Assembly (NCBI RefSeq): GCF_022340605.1
Contig: NZ_JAJDNQ010000025.1
Span: 1 to 38,072, forward strand
Direction of reading: 5' to 3'
Source of the DNA: Thiohalocapsa sp.
Lineage (GTDB): Bacteria > Pseudomonadota > Gammaproteobacteria > Chromatiales > Chromatiaceae
Length of the DNA: 38,072 bases
Shown: positions 25,448 to 34,019 of the stretch, in pieces
Numbering within the stretch: the first letter of the stretch is position 1
Layout: every line of letters starts with the position of its first letter
Position numbers and translations under genes: made by a program
Notes under the pieces: model-generated
Databases searched by the model: none
What the model was told of the DNA's origin: nothing
Seen by the model: the letters and a program-made list of their open reading frames with translations, nothing else

Positions 25448-27349
25448 ATGCTGCGCCCCCTCCCGATGAAGCATGTCCGGTTGCTGGTGATGACCGACGA
25501 CCTGCCGCAGGCGTCGCTTACCCTGGCCGAGACCGAGAGCTTCCACCCCGACGAGCGCCCGCCGGAGTCGCAGGCGCTCGCCGGCGTGCCCGGACGCGAG
25601 TATCGCGAGCACTACCGCCAGGCCGCGACGCGTCTCGACAAGATCGCCAAGCTGGTGGACGTGCCGGCGACGCCGCCCATCACGCAGCTGCACGTGGTGC
25701 ACCCGGACGAGCTCGCGGCCGTGGGCATCCTGCTGCGCGAGCGCTGGGAGGAGGCGTCGCGGTTCGAGGAGTCGTTCCGGCGCCTCGACGACGAGGAGCG
25801 CTTCATCCGCGATCAGGAAGCGTCCCTGGCCAACTTCGCCAACCTGAAGATCGATCTCGGCAAGCTGCGCAGCAAGACGCGCTTCCTGGACTTCTACGTG
25901 GGCATGGTGCCGCGGGAGAACGTGAGCCGCCTGCAGGGCGCCGTGCAGCTCGCAGACCACCTGCTGTTCAACTACCTCGAGCGCGGCGACAGCGCGCACG
26001 TGATCATCGTCGGCCCCCGTGGCGAAGGCGAGGCAGAGCTGAGCTCGGTGCTCACCTCGGCCGGCTTCCAGGCCCTGCCCATCCCCAGCGACATCGCCGG
26101 CATGGACCCCGCCCGCAAGCGTGAGGAACTGCAAACCCGCCGCGCGGAGCTGGCCGGGCAGCGCGAAACCCTGCGCACGGAGCTCACGCAGTGGGGGCGG
26201 GAGCACCACGAGACCCTCGTGGACGCCCGCCGCACGCTCCTGTTGGCGGAGCCTTTCGTGAACCTGGGTCCGGCCGTCCACAGCGCCGGCCACCTGGCGA
26301 TGCTCGCTGGCTGGGTCCCCGCACGCGCCGTCGCCAAGCTGGACGACCGGCTCGGCGCGAGCCTGGCCCTGCCCTTCGACATGACCGTGCGCAACCCGCG
26401 CCCCGACGAGCGCGCGCTGGTGCCCACCGTGCCGGCGCGCAGCCCGCTGCTCGCGCCCTTCACCACGCTGGTGAAGCAGTACGGCATCCCCCAGTACGGC
26501 GAGATCGACCCGACCCCCCTGTTCGCGGTCACCTTCCTGCTCATGTTCGGCATGATGTTCGGCGACGTCGGCCACGGCGCCGTTATCGCGCTGACGGCCT
26601 TTTTGTTCCGCCGCAAGCTGAAGGGCTTCGCCTGGCTCGGCATCGCGCTCGGCCTGTCGTCCATGCTGTTCGGCTTCGTCTTCGGCAGCGTGTTCGGCGT
26701 CGAGGACTGGCTGCCGGCGCTGTGGATGTCGCCGCTGCACGACCCGATCCTGATGCTGAAGGTGGCGCTCGGCTGGGGCATCGCCTTCATCATCGTCGCC
26801 TGCCTGCTCGGCATCTACAATCGCGTCGTCACGGGCAACATCGAAGGTGCGATCTTCGCCCCGCACGGGGCCGTCAATCTCCTGTTCTATCTCGGCTTCC
26901 TGGTTGGCGGCTACGGCCTGGCCACGGCCGGTCGCTTCGGCTGGGTGCCAATGCTCGCGGTGGTCGGCGCGCTGTCGGCGCTGGCCGTCTACCAGTGGCG
27001 CCATCTCACCGGCCCCATCGCCGAGAAGGCGCTGATCGTGTTCATCGAGACCCTGGACACGGTGATCGTGTACCTCTCGAACACCCTATCGTTCCTGCGC
27101 GTGTCCGCGTTCAGCCTCAACCATGCCGCGCTGGCCATCGCCATCTTCACGCTGGCCGACATGCTCGGCACCGTCGGCACCGTCATCACGCTCATCCTCG
27201 GCAACCTGTTCATCCTGGTGCTCGAAGGTGGCATCGTCATGATCCAGGTGATGCGACTGGAGTACTACGAAGGCTTCTCGCGCTACTTCTCGGGCGATGG
27301 GCACGAGTTCACACCACTCAGGCTGCGGCGCGGCACCGAGGCATCCTGA
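25448..27349 (+). CDS. atpI: V/A-type ATPase subunit I / a (cluster 2)
   Basis: The protein is 633 aa. GGAG lies 9 bases before the ATG at 25448; a second in-frame ATG 18 bases on (MKHVRLLVMTDDL) is an alternative start. The soluble half (to about residue 340) has long coiled-coil stretches. The membrane half begins near TPLFAVTFLLMFGMMFGDVGHGAVIALTAFLFRR, the family's GMMFGD.GhG signature, and ends with ILGNLFILVLEGGIVMIQVMRLEYYEGFSRYFSGDGHEFTPLRL. The last helix, with QVMRLEYYEGFSRYF, carries the conserved arginine and the family's typical C-terminus. It is the stator ion-channel subunit. Confidence 0.96.
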   Translation: MLRPLPMKHVRLLVMTDDLPQASLTLAETESFHPDERPPESQALAGVPGREYREHYRQAATRLDKIAKLVDVPATPPITQLHVVHPDELAAVGILLRERWEEASRFEESFRRLDDEERFIRDQEASLANFANLKIDLGKLRSKTRFLDFYVGMVPRENVSRLQGAVQLADHLLFNYLERGDSAHVIIVGPRGEGEAELSSVLTSAGFQALPIPSDIAGMDPARKREELQTRRAELAGQRETLRTELTQWGREHHETLVDARRTLLLAEPFVNLGPAVHSAGHLAMLAGWVPARAVAKLDDRLGASLALPFDMTVRNPRPDERALVPTVPARSPLLAPFTTLVKQYGIPQYGEIDPTPLFAVTFLLMFGMMFGDVGHGAVIALTAFLFRRKLKGFAWLGIALGLSSMLFGFVFGSVFGVEDWLPALWMSPLHDPILMLKVALGWGIAFIIVACLLGIYNRVVTGNIEGAIFAPHGAVNLLFYLGFLVGGYGLATAGRFGWVPMLAVVGALSALAVYQWRHLTGPIAEKALIVFIETLDTVIVYLSNTLSFLRVSAFSLNHAALAIAIFTLADMLGTVGTVITLILGNLFILVLEGGIVMIQVMRLEYYEGFSRYFSGDGHEFTPLRLRRGTEAS

Positions 27350-27398
27350 GCATCCAACATTCGCCGACCATCCTATTCAAAGCTAGGAGACCCTACGC

Positions 27399-27845
27399 AT
27401 GTACTGGCTCGTCGCCCTGATGTCCTTTGCCATCGTCGGCCTGTTCGCCACCGGCCTCTACCTGGAGATGCGCCCGGCCGCGACGCTGCGCATCCCGCGC
27501 TGGAGCAAGCCCGCGCTGGCCACGCAACTGCTCGTGTTCGTGGCCGCGCAGCTCGGCCTGCTACTGCTCGGCATCCAGGACGTGCTGGCGCAGGATGCCG
27601 GCGAGGTGGTGCAGGTCACCGAGATGAGCACCGGCATGGGTCTCGCCATCCTCGGCGTGGGCATCCCCACCGGCCTCTCCACCATCGGCGCCGGTATCGC
27701 CGTGGGACCCATCGGCGCCGCCTCCCTGGCCGCGGTGATGGAGCGCCCGGAGGCGCTGGGCCGCAGCCTGATCTTCCTGGGCCTGGCGGAGGGTATCGCC
27801 ATCTACGGCCTGGTCATGAGTATCCTGCTGCTGAATCGGCTGTGA
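27399..27845 (+). CDS. atpK: V/A-type ATPase proteolipid subunit K with an N-terminal helix pair (cluster 2)
   Basis: The protein is 148 aa, preceded by AGGAG (about 27386-27390). Two N-terminal hydrophobic helices (about 3-22 and 41-63) are separated by a basic loop (RIPRWSK) and do not look like a c-hairpin. The true hairpin follows at about 80-110 and 121-145, with the ion-carrying Glu131 in GLAEGIAIYGLVMS. So the protein has about four membrane segments but only one ion-binding carboxylate. The hairpin is clearly homologous to that of cluster 1, whereas the N-terminal part is not. Confidence 0.92.
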   Translation: MYWLVALMSFAIVGLFATGLYLEMRPAATLRIPRWSKPALATQLLVFVAAQLGLLLLGIQDVLAQDAGEVVQVTEMSTGMGLAILGVGIPTGLSTIGAGIAVGPIGAASLAAVMERPEALGRSLIFLGLAEGIAIYGLVMSILLLNRL

Positions 27846-27852
27846 TCAGGTC

Positions 27853-28206
27853 ATGGCAAACGTGGACACGCCGGAGCAGAGCCGGACGCGGATGCTGTTC
27901 CTCGGCGAGGACAGTCTTGCCGACGGCTTGCGGCTCATCGGCTTCGAGACGCACGCCGACCCGCGCGCGGAGGACGTGGATCAGGTGTTCCGCGAGCTGC
28001 TCAAGTCCCGCGACCGGGCCTTCGTGCTCGTGGACGAACGGGTGATGCGCTCCGGTGCCGCCAACCTGGCCCGGGTCCGACGCGAGGGCGGGCGCATCGT
28101 CGTGGTGGCGGTGCCGCCCCTGGCGGGGCCGGTGCAGCTGCAAAGCGAGGTGGCGGACCGACTCGCGGCCCTGTTCGGCAGCGGCAACCTGGCCCCCCAG
28201 GAATGA
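27853..28206 (+). CDS. atpF: V/A-type ATPase subunit F (cluster 2)
   Basis: The protein is 117 aa. After a 12-residue leader, MLFLGEDSLADGLRLIGFET is the F-subunit opening (GDE..a.GFrLiG). The strand RAFVLVDERVM and the segment RIVVVAVPPLAG follow the layout of the family, and the C-terminal helix runs LQSEVADRLAALFG. It begins 7 bases after K, with only a short AGGT as a possible ribosome-binding site. It binds the central shaft as a rotor regulator. Confidence 0.88.
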   Translation: MANVDTPEQSRTRMLFLGEDSLADGLRLIGFETHADPRAEDVDQVFRELLKSRDRAFVLVDERVMRSGAANLARVRREGGRIVVVAVPPLAGPVQLQSEVADRLAALFGSGNLAPQE

Positions 28207-28396
28207 TCCCGGAGCGCAACCCCGTGCACGCACGTAGAAGTCATGAACCCGACTTCAGCGCTCAAGCGCGTCGCCGCGGGTCGTCGGCGGCGGATACGAA
28301 TGCGACAACGACAACGATTGGAAACGGTCTCGAGCTCTGTGTCGTGCCGGACTGGTCCCCTAGCCCCTCATTACAAGCCCCTAGCCCCTCATTACA
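28207..28396. repeat. Spacer with CGACAA hexamers and a duplicated 20-mer touching the subunit E start
   Basis: A GCGACAACGACAACGA array lies at about 28298-28316. A 20-base unit containing CCCCTAGCCCCTCATT and then ACAA occurs at 28357-28376 and 28378-28397. The last base of the second copy is the A of the subunit E start codon. The same 16-mer is upstream of subunit B in cluster 1. Confidence 0.85.
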
Positions 28397-29041
28397 ATGG
28401 TCACCCAAGCACACGAGCTCGAAGAGGCCATCCTCGCCCGCGCCGAGCGCCTGGCCAACGAGTACCGCGAGCGTGCGAACCGCACCCGAGACCAGATCCT
28501 GCGCGACGCGGCGGACAAGCTGCGCATGCGCGAGCAGCGCGAGGAGGCCATCGCCAAGTCCCTCGGCGAGCGCACCTACCGCCAGCAGGTGCAAGCGGAA
28601 GAGCTGAAGCTGCAGAGCCACCTGGACCGCGTGCGCTGGAATCTGGTGCGCGACGTCGAGCACCGGCTGTCCGAGAACATGCGCGCCCACATCGAGAACA
28701 AGACGGCCTACCTGGAGACCCTCACCGGCTTCATCGTCACCGCCGCCGCGGCCATCGAGCGCGACACCATGATCGTGGCCGCCAACGCCCATGACCATCG
28801 GCTGCTGGAGTCGAACTGGACCCGGGTCACGGCCGCGCTGCCCGAGGGCAAGCTGGCAAATCTGGCCGAGGCGCACATCGACGCCGTCGCCGGCGTCCTG
28901 GTCACCAGCGAAGACGGCCGCATTCGCGTCGACAACACCTTCGAGGGGCGCATGGCGCGGCTGCGGCCGCGCATCCAGCAGCGCATCCTGGAGCGGTTGC
29001 TGCCCGCCGGGTTCGACACCGGGGCGTTGTTTGGGGGTTAA
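28397..29041 (+). CDS. atpE: V/A-type ATPase subunit E (cluster 2)
   Basis: The protein is 214 aa. A long charged helix (about 4-105) starts AHELEEAILARAERLANEYRERANRTRDQILRD. The globular end has VAGVLVTSEDGRIRVDNTFEGRMARLRPRIQQRILERLL, the E-subunit signature (GG.v....dg.i.vdNTle.rl.......i...l). The ATG has no Shine-Dalgarno sequence and directly follows a duplicated repeat. It is the peripheral stalk partner of the G/H subunit. It is much closer to the family norm than the cluster 1 copy. Confidence 0.92.
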   Translation: MVTQAHELEEAILARAERLANEYRERANRTRDQILRDAADKLRMREQREEAIAKSLGERTYRQQVQAEELKLQSHLDRVRWNLVRDVEHRLSENMRAHIENKTAYLETLTGFIVTAAAAIERDTMIVAANAHDHRLLESNWTRVTAALPEGKLANLAEAHIDAVAGVLVTSEDGRIRVDNTFEGRMARLRPRIQQRILERLLPAGFDTGALFGG

Positions 29042-29043
29042 GA

Positions 29044-29092
29044 AGTGCGGAGTGCGAAGTGCGTGGTGCGACGTGCGGAGTGCGAGGTGCGG
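29044..29092. repeat. Seven tandem heptamers of the NGTGCGN type before subunit A (cluster 2)
   Basis: Seven consecutive 7-base units share the core GTGCG (AGTGCGG, AGTGCGA, AGTGCGT and so on), starting 3 bases after the subunit E stop. Inverted GCGCAAT/CGCAC units follow at about 29121-29140. The same heptamer family ends subunit A in cluster 1 and brackets the A-B spacer of cluster 2. Confidence 0.85.
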
Positions 29093-29204
29093 ACGCTGCC
29101 GGGTTGAGGGCCGCTCCGGTCCGCACTGCGCAATTCGCACCGTGTTCCCTTTCCACCGAATTCCTATTGGTCAGCCGTAGCCCCCAGAAGCGCAGAACCG
29201 AACC

Positions 29205-30998
29205 ATGAGCGACAAACAACGCATCGGCACCATCCGCGACATCAACGGCCCCATCGTCACCATCGACCTGCCGGGCATCCGCAGTGGCGAGCAGGTGCGC
29301 ATCGGCGAGATCGGCCTGGTGGGCGAGGTGATCTCGCTGTCGGGCCAACAGGCCGTGGTGCAGACCTACGAGGCCACCGATGGCGTGCGCCCCGGTGAAC
29401 CCGCCATGGGCCTGGGCTGGCCGCTATCCGTGGAGTTGGGCCCCGGGCTCATGGGCGGCATCTTCGACGGCGTACAGCGGCCGCTGTCGAAGATCGCGGC
29501 ACAATCCGGCGACTACATCACCCGCGGCATCGCGGTGCCGGCGCTGGACCGCGCCAAACAGTGGGAGTTCGAGCCGAATCGGGAGTTGGAGCCGGGCCAA
29601 CAGATCGGCCCCGGCGCCGTGCTCGGCACGGTGCAGGAAACGGCGACGGTGCTGCACAAGATCCTGGTGCCGCCGGGCATCAGAGGCGAGCTCGAAGAGG
29701 TGGCGCCCGCCGGCGAGTACGACATCGAATCCACCATCGCGCACGTGCGTGATGCCAAGGGACACAGCCACAAGCTGAGCCTCTATCATCGCTGGCCGGT
29801 GCGCCGACCCCGGCCTTACGCGAAGCGCGATGACGGCGTCTCGCCGCTGATCACCGGTCAGCGGGTCATCGACACCTTCTTCCCGCAGCTCAAGGGCGGC
29901 AAAGGCGCGGTGCCCGGACCCTTCGGTGCCGGCAAGACCGTGGTGCAGCAGCAGATCGCGCGCTGGTCCAACGCGGACATCGTCATCTACGTGGGCTGCG
30001 GCGAGCGCGGCAACGAGCTCGTGGACGTGCTGGAGAGCTTTCCGAAGCTCGAAGACCCGTACTCCGGCCGCAAGCTGATGGAGCGCACGCTGCTGGTGGC
30101 CAACACCTCCAACATGCCGGTGGTGGCCCGCGAGGCGTCCATCTATATCGGCCTCACCATGGCCGAGTACTACCGGGACATGGGCTACGACGTCGTCATG
30201 CTGGCGGACTCCACATCGCGCTGGGCCGAGGCGCTGCGCGAGGTCTCCGGCCGCCTCGGCCAGATGCCGGTGGAGGAAGGCTATCCGGCGTATCTCGCCT
30301 CACGCCTGGCCGCCGTCTACGAGCGTGCGGGTCGCGTCGAGACCTTTGCCTCGGGCGCCGGCTCCGTGACCCTGATCGGCGCCGTGTCGCCGCCGGGCGG
30401 CGACTTCTCCGAGCCCGTGACCAGCCACACCAAGGACATCATCGAGACCTTCTGGGCGCTGTCCAAGGAGCTCGCCGACGCCCGCCACTACCCCAGCATC
30501 GACTGGGTAACGAGCTTCTCGGCCCACGTGCACACCGCCGCCGAGTGGTGGCACGAAGAGGTCGACCGCCACTGGGAGCAGCGCCGCACCGAGGCCCTGG
30601 CACTGCTGTCGCGTGACGCCGAGCTCTCGCGCATCGTCAACCTGGTGGGCCCCGAGGCCCTGTCCGACGCCCAGCGCTGGCAGTTGGAAGGCGCCGCGCT
30701 GATCAAGGAGGGCGTGCTGCAGCAAAGCGCGCTGGACGACGTGGATACCTTCTGCTCGCCGGCCAAGCAATTCGCACTGCTGGACCTGGCGCTGTCCATC
30801 TACGACAAGGGCATGGCGCTCATCGAGCTCGGCGTGCCGGTGGCGGAGCTCTCCGAGCTGCCCCAGCTCGCCAAGGCGCGGCGCTGCAAGTCCATGTACA
30901 ACAGCGACCAGGTGGACAGCATCCGCGCGTTCGCGGAAGAAGTGGATCAGGCGTTCGAGGCGATTCGACTCGAGTACGCGAAGCAAAGCACCGAGTAA
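29205..30998 (+). CDS. atpA: V/A-type ATPase catalytic subunit A (cluster 2)
   Basis: The protein is 597 aa. The canonical P-loop GPFGAGKT is at 238-245; the GERGNE glutamate, ANTSNMPVVAREASIYIG, LADSTSRWAEALREVSGR and GAVSPPGGDFSEPVTS blocks are all present. The non-homologous region bearing EYDIESTIAHVRDAKGHSHKLSLYHRWPVRRPRPY is typical of A-type catalytic subunits. It is the ATP-hydrolysing or ATP-making subunit of the head. It differs from the cluster 1 copy throughout (for example P-loop GGFGTGKT there), so the two are old paralogues. It is separated from E by 163 bp and from B by 314 bp of repeats. Confidence 0.97.
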   Translation: MSDKQRIGTIRDINGPIVTIDLPGIRSGEQVRIGEIGLVGEVISLSGQQAVVQTYEATDGVRPGEPAMGLGWPLSVELGPGLMGGIFDGVQRPLSKIAAQSGDYITRGIAVPALDRAKQWEFEPNRELEPGQQIGPGAVLGTVQETATVLHKILVPPGIRGELEEVAPAGEYDIESTIAHVRDAKGHSHKLSLYHRWPVRRPRPYAKRDDGVSPLITGQRVIDTFFPQLKGGKGAVPGPFGAGKTVVQQQIARWSNADIVIYVGCGERGNELVDVLESFPKLEDPYSGRKLMERTLLVANTSNMPVVAREASIYIGLTMAEYYRDMGYDVVMLADSTSRWAEALREVSGRLGQMPVEEGYPAYLASRLAAVYERAGRVETFASGAGSVTLIGAVSPPGGDFSEPVTSHTKDIIETFWALSKELADARHYPSIDWVTSFSAHVHTAAEWWHEEVDRHWEQRRTEALALLSRDAELSRIVNLVGPEALSDAQRWQLEGAALIKEGVLQQSALDDVDTFCSPAKQFALLDLALSIYDKGMALIELGVPVAELSELPQLAKARRCKSMYNSDQVDSIRAFAEEVDQAFEAIRLEYAKQSTE

Positions 30999-31312
30999 TC
31001 GGACGGCGCAGGGTGGGCAAAGCGCAGCGTGCCCACCGACCGAAAGTGATGGGCACGCTGCGCTTTGCCCATCCTACGGGACTGCGGAGCAATTATCGGG
31101 CGGATCGTAGTGAGTAAGTGCGGGGTGCACGGTGCGAAGTCCGGCGCGACGGGATTCACCTTGGTCCAGGTTTCGTCTGCCGGACGTTGTCGTGCGATAC
31201 ATGGACGACCCCGGCCAGGTTGGCGCAAACGCACTTCGCACTACGCACTCTCCAATCGACGCCCGAACAGCACGCCTGAGCGCGACAGCCAGCCAAGCCG
31301 GTAAGTAAACGA
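30999..31312. repeat. A-B spacer of cluster 2 with hairpin and inverted heptamer arrays
   Basis: A long palindrome (arms GGGCAAAGCGCAGCGTGCCCA and its reverse complement, about 31013-31077) is followed by three heptamers of the GTGCGG type at 31117-31137. An oppositely oriented array, CGCACTT/CGCACTA/CGCACTC, lies at 31230-31250. The two arrays can pair around a 90-bp loop. No gene is visible. Confidence 0.75.
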
Positions 31313-32692
31313 ATGAGCATCAAAGAATACCGCACCGCCAGCGAGGCCCGCGGCGGCCTCATCACCGTCCGGCACACGCCCGGCGTCGCCTTCGGCGACC
31401 GCGTGCGCATCACCGACGGCGCCGGTGAGACGCGCGACGGGCAGGTGATTCGCGCGGCCGACGACGAGGTGCTGATCCTGGTGTTCGAGGGCACCGAGGA
31501 TCTGGACCTGGAGGACATCTGGGTGCGCTTCCTGGACGAGCCCGTCGAGATCGCGCTGTCGCCCGAGATCCTTGGCCGGGAGTTCAATGGTCTCGGCGAG
31601 CCGCGCGACGACCGCCCGCCGGTGCTGTCCAACATCCGCCGGCCGGTGGGCGGCTCGGCCATCAACCCCGCCGCGCGCACCTACCCGCGCGAGTTCATCC
31701 AGACCGGGGTCTCCACCATCGACGGCCTGAACAGCCTGGTGCGCGGGCAGAAGCTGCCGATCTTCTCCGGCTCCGGCCTGCCGCACAACCGACTCGCGGC
31801 GCAGATCGTGCGCCAGGCCAGGCTCAAGGACGAAGACACCAGCTTCTCCATCGTCTTCGCGGCCATGGGTGTTTCGTACGCCGACGCCAAGTTCTTCCGC
31901 GATGAGTTCGCCAACTCCGGCGTGCTGCGCAACGTGGTGATGTTCATCAATCTCGCCGACGACCCACCGGTGGAGCGGCTCACCCTGCCGCGCACGGCGC
32001 TCACCGCAGCCGAGTACCTGGCCTACGACCTGGACCGCCACGTGCTGGTGGTCATGACCGACATGACCTACTACGCCGAGGCCCTGCGTGAGGTGGCCAC
32101 CGCCAAGGGCGACGTGCCGGCGCGCAAGGGCTACCCGGGCTACCTGTACTCGGACCTCGCCGAGATCTACGAGCGCTGCGGGCGCATCCACGAGCGCCAC
32201 GGCTCCATCACCATGATGCCGGTGGTGTCCATGCCGTCCGACGACATCACCCACCCGATCCCGGACCTCACCGGCTACATCACCGAGGGCCAGATCGTGC
32301 TTTCCCGCGAGTTGCACAACCAGGGCGTCTACCCGCCCGTGCACATCTCGCCCAGCCTGTCCCGATTGATGAAGGACGGCATCGGCAAGGACGACACCCG
32401 CGAGGACCATCCGCGCGTCGCCGCCCAGCTCTACGCCCTTTACGCCCGGGCGCTCGAGACCCGCAACCTCGCCAGCATCATCGGCGCCGACGAGCTCTCC
32501 GAGCGCGACCGCCGCTATCTCCGGTTCGCCGACGCCTTCGACAAGCGCTTCGTCGGCCAGGGCGAGGACGAGGACCGCAGCATCGAGGCGACGCTCAACC
32601 TCGCCTGGGAGCTGATGAGCACCTTCCCGCGCGACATGCTGACGCGCGTGTCCGAGACAGAGCTGGCGAAATACTATCGGGAGTCCGAGTAG
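31313..32692 (+). CDS. atpB: V/A-type ATPase subunit B (cluster 2)
   Basis: The protein is 459 aa, the normal family length, unlike the longer cluster 1 copy. Conserved blocks are ISTIDGLNSLVRGQKLPIF-like TGVSTIDGLNSLVRGQKLP, SGSGLPHNRLAAQIVRQA, MTDMTYYAEALREV, RKGYPGYLYSDLAEIYERCGR and DDITHPIPDLTGYITEGQIVLSRELH. It is the non-catalytic subunit of the A3B3 head. Only a weak GGTAAG precedes the ATG. The expected next gene, subunit D, is not found downstream; a YkgJ-like gene follows after 29 bp. Confidence 0.97.
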   Translation: MSIKEYRTASEARGGLITVRHTPGVAFGDRVRITDGAGETRDGQVIRAADDEVLILVFEGTEDLDLEDIWVRFLDEPVEIALSPEILGREFNGLGEPRDDRPPVLSNIRRPVGGSAINPAARTYPREFIQTGVSTIDGLNSLVRGQKLPIFSGSGLPHNRLAAQIVRQARLKDEDTSFSIVFAAMGVSYADAKFFRDEFANSGVLRNVVMFINLADDPPVERLTLPRTALTAAEYLAYDLDRHVLVVMTDMTYYAEALREVATAKGDVPARKGYPGYLYSDLAEIYERCGRIHERHGSITMMPVVSMPSDDITHPIPDLTGYITEGQIVLSRELHNQGVYPPVHISPSLSRLMKDGIGKDDTREDHPRVAAQLYALYARALETRNLASIIGADELSERDRRYLRFADAFDKRFVGQGEDEDRSIEATLNLAWELMSTFPRDMLTRVSETELAKYYRESE

Positions 32693-32721
32693 GGTCCGAC
32701 GCGCGACCCGAGCCATCCGGC

Positions 32722-32994
32722 ATGGCCATTACCTGCGCCAACTGCGCCGCCGTCTGCTGCCGCCTCGAGGTCCCCTGCATCGGCGACCACGACATCCCCG
32801 AGCACCTCACCGAGTACGACGGCGCCGGCTATCTGCGCATGCGCCGTCTCGACGACGGCTGGTGCGCCGCGCTGAATCGCGCAGAGATGAACTGCGGCAT
32901 CTACGCGCGCCGTCCCCTTCCCTGCCGCGAGCTGCAAACGGGCGGGCCGGATTGCCTGGCGGAGCGGGCCCGGTTTGCTGCCGAGTCCGGCTGA
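32722..32994 (+). CDS. YkgJ-family cysteine-cluster protein
   Basis: The protein is 90 aa. The N-terminal CANCAAVCC gives the C-x2-C-x3-CC pattern of the CxxCxxCC (YkgJ) family. Further cysteines are at VPC, WCAALN, NCGIYARRPLPCRE and DCL; the GIYARRPxxCR block is a strong family mark. These proteins bind zinc or an iron-sulfur cluster, and their role is poorly known. It follows ATPase subunit B by 29 bp on the same strand, in the position where subunit D would be expected, and may be co-transcribed with cluster 2. Confidence 0.85.
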   Translation: MAITCANCAAVCCRLEVPCIGDHDIPEHLTEYDGAGYLRMRRLDDGWCAALNRAEMNCGIYARRPLPCRELQTGGPDCLAERARFAAESG

Positions 32995-33093
32995 GCAGTG
33001 ACATAATCAGGGCAACCTCCTCGGCAGACACCGCCGCCGATGATCGACGAGGTGCCACCATGACCGCTGTACCCAAAGCCCCCCCCACCTGAC

Positions 33094-33543
33094 GTGCGCA
33101 CGCGGGTGGCAGCCCTCTACGAAACCGATTACGCGCGCTGGCTGTTCGAAAACGCCGCCCTGCTGCGTGCCGGACGTTTCGACGAATTGGACGTGGCGAA
33201 CATCGCCGAGGAATTGGAAGACATGGGACGCAGCGAAGGTGGGGCCGTGCGCAGCCACCTGCGGGTGCTGATCACACGCCTGCTGAAATGGGAGCACCAA
33301 GCAGACCACCGGAGCAGCAGTTGGCGCGGCTCCATCTACAACGCGCGTCGGTCCATCGCACAGCGGCTTCAGGAGAGTCCAAGTCTTCGCCGACGCCTGC
33401 CCGATTTCGTCGCGCATATACACGTAGATGCCGTGTTCAACGCCGCCAACGAAACCGACCTCCCCGAGGCGACTTTCCCACAGGCCTGCCCCTACAGCAT
33501 CGACCAGCTGCTGGACATCGACTATTGGCCCGGCCGCCCCTGA
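33094..33543 (+). CDS. DUF29 family protein, probably frameshifted near its start
   Basis: The open frame is 149 aa from a GTG at 33094 and shows the DUF29 opening YETDYARWLFENAALLRAGRFDELDVANIAEELEDMGRSE. It continues with RLLKWEHQ and ends in a PYSIDQLLD segment. These are small helical proteins of unknown role, often present in many copies in cyanobacteria and purple bacteria. A better start is the ATG at 33060, preceded by GAGGTG; its frame stops after ten codons, but removal of one C from the C8 run at 33079-33086 joins it to this frame, giving MTAVPKAPPPDVRTRVAALYETDY. So the native gene is likely 33060-33543 with a frameshift. Confidence 0.85.
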   Translation: MRTRVAALYETDYARWLFENAALLRAGRFDELDVANIAEELEDMGRSEGGAVRSHLRVLITRLLKWEHQADHRSSSWRGSIYNARRSIAQRLQESPSLRRRLPDFVAHIHVDAVFNAANETDLPEATFPQACPYSIDQLLDIDYWPGRP

Positions 33544-34019
33544 GTGGCGGCTCAACGCTGAATGCCGCCGCGTGCGGACGCGGCAAATGTTCGCTCCAAA
33601 TCGGTCAGTAACGACACCTCACGCGTAGCGGCCCTTGTGGGAGCAGTGCTTGTGGGAGCGGCACTCTCGGTGCCGCGATCAGCGCCAAGGCAATAACCAC
33701 GCCCCGAGTAACCGCCAAGCGGGCAGGCAACCTCTCCCAGCCGCCATCGCGCCACAAAAGGCAGTGGCGCTCCCACACCGGCGCGCGCAGAGCAGCCGTC
33801 GTGGGAGCACCTCTTTTGGCAGCACCTCCTGTGGGAGCGGCACTCTCGGTGCCGCGACCAGCGCCAAGGCAATAACCACGCCCCGAGTAACCGCCAAGCG
33901 GGCAGGCAACCTCTCCCAGCCGCCATCGCGCCACGAAAGGCAGTGGCGCTCCCACGCCCGCGCGTAGGCAGGCATTTGGCACCGCCGAAGTTGAAGGTTC
34001 TCGGAGTAAGGGACTGACC
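33544..34019. repeat. Noncoding spacer with two direct copies of type A repeat
   Basis: Type A elements occupy 33649-33776 and 33828-33955 in direct orientation and are nearly identical to each other over their full length, including AGCGCCAAGGCAATAACCAC in the interior. The two are more similar to each other than to the copies at 2263, 4446 and 4607, so they probably duplicated locally. No gene is present between DUF29 and hldE. Confidence 0.8.

Noticed and set aside
25247..27004. A minus-strand open frame of 585 codons over subunit I of cluster 2
   Set aside because: It is antisense to the membrane subunit and contains only Gln/Arg/His-rich low-information sequence.
33649..33955. Paired direct repeats considered as a CRISPR array
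   Set aside because: There are only two long units with palindromic ends, no regularly spaced short repeats with unique spacers, and no cas genes.
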